Translations under genes and position numbers: made by a program | The notes under the pieces: generated by a model | Database searches by the model: none | What the model was told of the DNA's origin: nothing | Seen by the model: the letters and a program-made list of their open reading frames with translations, nothing else | NCBI GenBank assembly: GCA_049511115.1 | Contig: JBEKYH010000169.1 | Span: 1-9,440 of the forward strand | Direction of reading: 5' to 3' | DNA: 9,440 nucleotides | From: JBEKYH01 sp049511115 | GTDB lineage: Bacteria > Planctomycetota > Phycisphaerae > Tepidisphaerales > Tepidisphaeraceae | In this document: positions 5,813 to 9,440 of the stretch, one piece after another | How positions within the stretch are numbered: the first letter of the stretch is position 1 | Layout: every line of letters starts with the position of its first letter

Positions 5813-6967
5813 CTATTTCGGCCCCAACTCCCCACTCAAATCCACCCCGCTCACATCCTGAATGATCTTCAACAGCGCCGCATTATCCGCCGGCTGCTGG
5901 GTATTGATGGCCTTCAACAACTTGGGAATCACCGCATCGCCGCTCTTGCTCTTTTCCAGAAGATACTCAACCGCCCCCGCTCCCTTGCGGCTCATGGCGT
6001 CCACGTAATACGGAATATATTCCGGCTTGATGTCGGTGGGGGCGATGGGGTGCATCAGGTCGATCGGGCCGGGCTTCACCGGATTCGACTGGCTGTCGCT
6101 CGCCGCCGCGGCGGCAAGGTCGCCGCGCGGTATGCCGGTCATCAGGGCCATGTATTTCGCGCTGGATGCCCCCAGCAGTCCCAGGCCAAACCAGTCCCCA
6201 TCTACCGGCACCTTCAGATTCTTGGTCACTTCCTCGGCAATGAATCTCACCATGTCATCCCGCGTCTGCACCAGGCCGTCTTCAGCCGTGCTCTCGCCAA
6301 AGCCGGTCTCAAAATCCTGTATCGTTCTGTCCAGCGCGTCGGCAATATCCGCATCGGTGGCCGACGCCTCGACCGGCGTCCACAGAACCACGTCATCCAT
6401 CTCCCTGTCCAGCGGCACGCTCACTCTCGGCTGGTAAACCGTCTGGTCGGCCATGGCGTTGTAATAAAACAGCGGCGCATGCCAGCCCGCTTTTTCCGCC
6501 GCCGTCACATCCGCCTGCGTGGCGACGATGACATAAATCTTGGCATTGATCCCGGCCAACTCCGTCAGGTCCTTCTTCAGCGGCCCATCCAGAAACGTGG
6601 CGACCTTGTCCTGCGGGATGTTCAAATCCGCGGACATTTGCGCGATGATCGTCGCGCGCGAAGCCGCCAGGCGAGTCAACAAATCCGAAGGCATCGTCGA
6701 AGGCCGCGACGAAGGCTTCACCGTCCCCAGCCCCTTGGTCACCGCCGCCACCATCGCCGCCGGGCAGATCGCCACCCGCCCGCCCACTTTCACCTGCTGC
6801 ATCCCCGGCGGCATGATCAGCCGGTACGGAGGCGGCGGAGCCGGAGCGGTCGTCGGTTCCGTTGTCGGAGCAGTCGCCGGAATCGCGGCGGGCGTTTGCC
6901 CGCGAACCTGTGCGAGAAAACCAAAAACTACGGCGACCAGCGCCGCCACTCGAAAGAATCGTTTCAT
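5813..6967 (-). CDS. secreted protein of unknown function with Ala/Thr/Pro linker
   Basis: This 384-residue protein does not match any family I recognise. It begins with MKRFF and a hydrophobic stretch (residues 7-19), a classical Sec signal peptide probably cut near residue 23-26 (after VRG or QTPA). A low-complexity linker follows (27-47, ATAPTTEPTTAPAPPPP), common in exported planctomycete proteins. The mature part has YRLIMPPGMQQVKVGGRVAIC at 48-68, then a mixed alpha/beta region without obvious catalytic motifs. Notable points are an Ala/Ser-rich patch near 285-291 and a Leu-rich helical C-terminus ending with VDLSGELGPK. No membrane anchor is seen. The start is secure: AGGAG (6972-6976 on the minus strand) lies 4 bases ahead of the ATG. 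It lies 148 bases downstream of ilvN and may be transcribed separately. Confidence 0.85.
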   Translation of the reverse strand: MKRFFRVAALVAVVFGFLAQVRGQTPAAIPATAPTTEPTTAPAPPPPYRLIMPPGMQQVKVGGRVAICPAAMVAAVTKGLGTVKPSSRPSTMPSDLLTRLAASRATIIAQMSADLNIPQDKVATFLDGPLKKDLTELAGINAKIYVIVATQADVTAAEKAGWHAPLFYYNAMADQTVYQPRVSVPLDREMDDVVLWTPVEASATDADIADALDRTIQDFETGFGESTAEDGLVQTRDDMVRFIAEEVTKNLKVPVDGDWFGLGLLGASSAKYMALMTGIPRGDLAAAAASDSQSNPVKPGPIDLMHPIAPTDIKPEYIPYYVDAMSRKGAGAVEYLLEKSKSGDAVIPKLLKAINTQQPADNAALLKIIQDVSGVDLSGELGPK

Positions 6968-7115
6968 GACGCTCCTGTTTCCGCGTTTAGATCCAATGGC
7001 TCGTCCGCTGCGCTATCATCGGCGCGCACCACGACTTGGAGTTGATGGACAAGGCTGATTTGCAGCACTAATTTTATCTGGACGCTCTTCAAGGGTTCAT
7101 CGCAAACGCAATTTT

Positions 7116-7688
7116 CTAGCTCGGCGGCAGCGCCGCCGCCGCCGGCGCGTGCAGGCTGCGCTTGCGTTTACCGGACTCACTTACCCCCGTCCCCCCCGCC
7201 TTCTCCGCCGGCTGCATCCCGCGCGCCATGGCGATCACGCCGCTGCGCGCCAGCTCTTTCAGCCCATACGGCCGCATCAGTTCAATAAAATCCTGGATTT
7301 TGTCCTCAGCCCCGGTCAATTCGATGACCAGGCTCGAATCCGCCACATCCACCACCCGCCCCTGGAAGACATTGGCAATCTCAATCACCTCTCCGCGATT
7401 GGCCCCCGTGCAGGCCACGCAGATCAACGCCAGATCGCGCTCCACATATCGCGTTCCCGCGAAATCCCGCACCTTGGTTACCGGCACCAGCTTGGCCAGT
7501 TGCTTGCGCACCTGCTCCAGCGTGTTGTCGTCGGCATCGACGACAATCGTCATCCGCGAATAAGTCGGGTCGTCGGTGCGGCCGACAACCAGGGAGTCAA
7601 TATTAAACCCGCGCGCCGCAAACATGCCCGCCACATTGGCCAGCACGCCAGGCTCGTTAATCACCAACGCTGAGATCACATGACGCAT
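7116..7688 (-). CDS. ilvN: acetolactate synthase small (regulatory) subunit
   Basis: This 190-residue subunit binds the catalytic IlvB/IlvI subunit, raises its activity and confers valine feedback inhibition in branched-chain amino acid synthesis. The ACT domain spans residues 2-75, with VISALVINEPGVLANVAGMFAARGFNIDSL holding the effector-binding NEPGVL-x-x-V loop. The C-terminal ALS small-subunit domain spans about 84-157 (RDLALICV, then VDVADSSLVIELTG, then LMRPYGLKELARSGVIAMARG). E. coli IlvH has 163 residues. The extra 30 here (160-190) are Gly/Ala/Pro-rich with a basic GKRKR patch and no known domain. The ATG at 7688 gives the canonical MRHVISALV start; its ribosome site is weak (GGAAAG). 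No ilvB or ilvC gene adjoins it in this window. The symbol ilvH would serve equally well. Confidence 0.96.
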   Translation of the reverse strand: MRHVISALVINEPGVLANVAGMFAARGFNIDSLVVGRTDDPTYSRMTIVVDADDNTLEQVRKQLAKLVPVTKVRDFAGTRYVERDLALICVACTGANRGEVIEIANVFQGRVVDVADSSLVIELTGAEDKIQDFIELMRPYGLKELARSGVIAMARGMQPAEKAGGTGVSESGKRKRSLHAPAAAALPPS

Positions 7689-7713
7689 AATGCTTTCCGT
7701 TAAGAGGGCGGGG

Positions 7714-7742
7714 ATTATACGCGGCGGCGAGGGGGAGGGAAA
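7714..7742 (-). promoter_or_regulatory. candidate ilvN promoter with consensus -10 box
   Basis: On the minus strand, a perfect TATAAT (7714-7719) lies 25 bases upstream of the ilvN ATG. Exactly 17 bases before it is TTTCCC (7737-7742), a poor -35 with 3 of 6 matches. Transcription would begin near 7707, leaving a leader of only about 18 bases and no room for a leader-peptide attenuator. The -35 coincides with the loop of an inverted repeat. Confidence 0.5.
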
Positions 7743-7749
7743 TCCCCCT
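7730..7749. promoter_or_regulatory. 7-bp inverted repeat flanking the ilvN -35 region (possible operator)
   Basis: AGGGGGA (7730-7736) and TCCCCCT (7743-7749) are perfect inverted arms around six bases, GGGAAA. Those six bases are the candidate ilvN -35 hexamer read on the other strand. The symmetry suits a dimeric DNA-binding protein. It could instead act as a hairpin ending the upstream small gene's transcript, but no T-tract follows, so an intrinsic terminator is unlikely. Confidence 0.4.
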
Positions 7750-7767
7750 GATTTGGCGATCCAATCT

Positions 7768-7962
7768 TCACGTGCGCCGGCTTATAAAGCCGTCGATCTT
7801 GAGCCGCGCCTCATTTTCAGAGGTCGCGTATCCGTAACTGCGATTCATTCCCGATTCCTTATGCGTGATGTGCCACCGCGTTTCCATGTCTTTCCCGTGG
7901 CGCAGGTGAACCATGTCAAATTCACGATACGATTCCCGTGCGATGGTATCTTCAATTTCCAT
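7768..7962 (-). CDS. small hypothetical protein (64 residues)
   Basis: This is an unrecognised small protein, starting MEIEDTIARESYREFD. It continues with MVHLRHGKDMETRWHITHKE, then a Gly/Tyr turn (NRSYGYA), and ends with an acidic-to-basic helix (SENEARLKIDGFISRRT). It is hydrophilic, with three His and several Arg/Lys, and has no Cys, signal or membrane segment. The ATG at 7962 is chosen because GGAG (7970-7973 on the minus strand) lies 7 bases before it. The frame continues upstream to 8055, but those codons are Arg-rich and look non-coding. It precedes ilvN in the same direction, yet ilvN appears to have its own promoter. The good ribosome site and amino-acid composition favour a real gene. 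Confidence 0.6.
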   Translation of the reverse strand: MEIEDTIARESYREFDMVHLRHGKDMETRWHITHKESGMNRSYGYATSENEARLKIDGFISRRT

Positions 7963-8092
7963 TGGTGATCTCCACTTCCAAAACGGCCATCGTACCATAT
8001 CCGCTCGAAAACCCGCGGGGCGGCGCAGGCGCGCATCGCGCAATCGCGCCGGCACGGAATTGTTAAATCGAATTTCTCCTCCGCATTTCTTC

Positions 8093-8116
8093 CTCAGCGT
8101 CTCCGCGCCTCAGCGT
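8093..8116. repeat. tandem octamer repeat (three units)
   Basis: Three adjoining octamers occur: CTCAGCGT, CTCCGCGC, CTCAGCGT. The outer two are identical and the middle one differs at three positions. On the minus strand it reads as ACGCTGAG-type units. Similar CTCTGCGT-type tandem octamers turn up between genes in many unrelated bacterial genomes (recollection, not searched). It lies between the small gene and the glycosidase gene, about 50 bases from the latter's stop. Confidence 0.5.
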
Positions 8117-8168
8117 TCATTTCTCTTCGAGGCAGTCCAGGAACCATCAAATCAGATAAAGTTGCTCC

Positions 8169-9440
8169 TCACGGCGTCGTCGTCGGATGCGTCGGATTCT
8201 CATTGATATCCCCCGGCAGCGCCTGCGGCGCGCTCTCCCTCGCCGGAATCGGGCTTGCCCCCGGGAATAACCCCGACGCCTGCGCCTCGCTCAGCGTCAC
8301 CGTCGGCTTAAACTTGTCCGACGCCATGTAATCCAGCAGCGACCGCCGCAACTGCCGCGCCACCAATCGCTTATCCAGTTCGCTCTGAATGTCCGCCGCG
8401 CACACCACCAGCCGCCCGCTATCCACATTGCACTCAAACACGACGCCCAGCCGGTAATTGCGGTTCCAGTCATCAATCGCCTGCACAATCGGCCGCAGCT
8501 CCGCCGGCGCCTTATCGATATTGATGGCCTTCATGTTCTTGACGATCTCCGTCCACTGCCAATCGCAATAAACATCCGTCGGAAATCCCGCCAGCGCCGC
8601 ACTTTTAGCATCGCACAGCAACCCCATCATCGCCCCCACCTTGGGATTCATCAGCCGGTTCCAGAACACCGGCACATTATCCAGCGGCGGGCTGTTATTC
8701 CCCAGGCTCGATGGCGGCGGCGTAAACAGCACCTTGCTGCCCTGTTTCAGCCGCGCCAGCGCATCGCTCCAGTTAGTAGTCACCAGCACATCCGGCGAAG
8801 GCGCTGCGTTCACCACGGCTGGATAAAGCCAAAAGTTCCAGTCATTTCCAATGTCCGTCCCCGCCAGCGAAACATCCAGCTTGTACTCGCGCGGCGCAGC
8901 CAGCGTCGACAGATCAACGCTCACCTTCCCCAGCGGAATATTCTTGCCGATGGGGATGTCCCGCTTGTTCAAATTTCCCTGCGCCGCCACCGTGCCGTCC
9001 TGTTCGATGATCTTCCACCCCAATTGCGCCCCCGCCATTGCATCCGCCCCGAAATTGGCAATCTCCACATCCACACCGAATTTATCCGTCGTCTTGAACA
9101 CCCGCGAATAGAGCCGAGCCAGCGGAACCACCGGCCCGGAAAACCGGTGAAACTCCGCCGCCGTCACATATCCCTTGGGTCTCCAGAATGCATCCACCAC
9201 GCCGATCAGCGCCGTCCCCTGCCCCAGGTAATCATGCAAATCCAGAAGCTGATATCCCGACAATCCCGGCGTGCGCAAATTCGCCTCGCACTCCTCCTTG
9301 TAACACTCCACCTGAAATTTCCCCGACGCAAACGCAAACTCTTTGTTCTGATCCAGCACCCCATGCGCCGCCGCCGAATCGCGGAAAATCTCGTAATTTC
9401 CCGGCTGCAAGTACCCCGTGAATTCATTGATGACGCCAAA
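8169..9440 (-). CDS. glycoside hydrolase family 2-like protein, C-terminal part
   Basis: The frame is open from the right edge to the TGA at 8169: 424 residues, with the N-terminus outside the window. The first ~90 residues contain NEFTGYLQPGNYEIFRDSAA, then ASGKFQVECYKEECEANLRTPGLSGYQLLDLHDYLGQGTALIGV. This is the end of a TIM barrel as seen in GH2-like glycosidases (beta-galactosidase or glucuronidase type) of Planctomycetota, Verrucomicrobiota and Bacteroidota. An immunoglobulin-like beta domain follows (about 110-200). A further region then carries NPKVGAMMGLLCDAKSAAL and FPTDVYCDWQW, also typical of these large proteins. The tail is Pro/Thr-rich (NENPTHPTTTP). The catalytic acid/base is probably outside the window. 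Breakdown of an extracytoplasmic glycan is likely but the substrate is unknown. The TTG at 9410 is not the start, as the frame continues beyond it. Confidence 0.85.
   Translation of the reverse strand, partial: FGVINEFTGYLQPGNYEIFRDSAAAHGVLDQNKEFAFASGKFQVECYKEECEANLRTPGLSGYQLLDLHDYLGQGTALIGVVDAFWRPKGYVTAAEFHRFSGPVVPLARLYSRVFKTTDKFGVDVEIANFGADAMAGAQLGWKIIEQDGTVAAQGNLNKRDIPIGKNIPLGKVSVDLSTLAAPREYKLDVSLAGTDIGNDWNFWLYPAVVNAAPSPDVLVTTNWSDALARLKQGSKVLFTPPPSSLGNNSPPLDNVPVFWNRLMNPKVGAMMGLLCDAKSAALAGFPTDVYCDWQWTEIVKNMKAINIDKAPAELRPIVQAIDDWNRNYRLGVVFECNVDSGRLVVCAADIQSELDKRLVARQLRRSLLDYMASDKFKPTVTLSEAQASGLFPGASPIPARESAPQALPGDINENPTHPTTTP

Noticed and set aside
5762..7045. Long open frame (427 codons) on the plus strand opposite the secreted protein gene
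   Set aside because: Its product is Arg/His/Pro-rich with long basic runs, typical of the antisense of a high-GC gene. The minus strand has a signal peptide, a good ribosome site and normal composition.
7030..7115. Promoter for the secreted protein gene upstream of 6967
   Set aside because: TTGAAG and TAAAAT are present on the minus strand, but only 10 bases apart; no pair with normal spacing was found.
7122..7138. GC-rich 7-bp stem at the end of ilvN as an intrinsic terminator
   Set aside because: No T-tract follows on the minus strand (AGCTAGAAAATT), and the stem is made of Ala/Pro codons.
7963..8055. N-terminal extension of the small protein to a start at 8055
   Set aside because: The added residues are Arg-rich and resemble non-coding GC-rich translation, while the ATG at 7962 has a well-spaced GGAG.
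1..9440. CRISPR array, tRNA, rRNA, riboswitch, prophage or toxin-antitoxin module
   Set aside because: No regularly spaced repeats, cloverleaf-like segments, rRNA motifs, phage genes or paired small toxin/antitoxin frames were seen on either strand.

Overview
The window (9,440 bases, GC-rich) looks like chromosomal DNA of a free-living bacterium, most likely of the Planctomycetota (Phycisphaerae-like). Three things suggest this: a secreted protein with an Ala/Thr/Pro linker after its signal peptide, a glycoside hydrolase family 2-like protein of the type common in Planctomycetota and Verrucomicrobiota, and many accessory genes each flanked by its own intergenic DNA. This placement is inference; no rRNA or marker protein fixes it. 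No rRNA, tRNA, CRISPR array, transposase, integrase or phage gene was seen.

Layout. 1-684 (-): N-terminal 228 residues of an MscS-type mechanosensitive channel, running off the left edge. 685-961: gene-free, holding two inverted 24-nt REP-like palindromes. 962-2229 (+): an AraC-type regulator followed 11 bases later by a PhnB/glyoxalase-like VOC protein, a probable two-gene operon. 2271-2960 (-): class I SAM methyltransferase, convergent with the VOC gene. 2961-3240: divergent intergenic region with candidate promoters both ways and a hairpin over the next ribosome binding site. 3241-4452 (+): ankyrin-repeat protein. Its stop codon directly abuts that of a GNAT acetyltransferase (4453-5001, -), which overlaps the end of a DUF4272-like gene (4946-5716, -). 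5813-6967 (-): secreted protein of unknown function. 7116-7688 (-): acetolactate synthase small subunit, ilvN, with a consensus -10 box and an inverted repeat at its promoter. 7768-7962 (-): small 64-residue protein. 7963-8168: intergenic, with a tandem octamer repeat. 8169-9440 (-): C-terminal 424 residues of a GH2-like glycosidase, running off the right edge.

The left and central part (about 960-5720) is a patchwork of single-function accessory genes: regulator, VOC protein, methyltransferase, ankyrin protein, acetyltransferase and DUF4272 protein. The right part mixes core metabolism (ilvN), an exported protein and polysaccharide degradation. Apart from the AraC-VOC pair and the overlapping DUF4272-GNAT pair, little ties the genes into one pathway. 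I see no convincing new multi-gene system. The signals most worth a second look are the REPIN-like pair, the ilvN promoter palindrome, the hairpin presenting the ankyrin gene's Shine-Dalgarno, and the unassigned secreted and small proteins. No gene-free stretch exceeds 300 bases.
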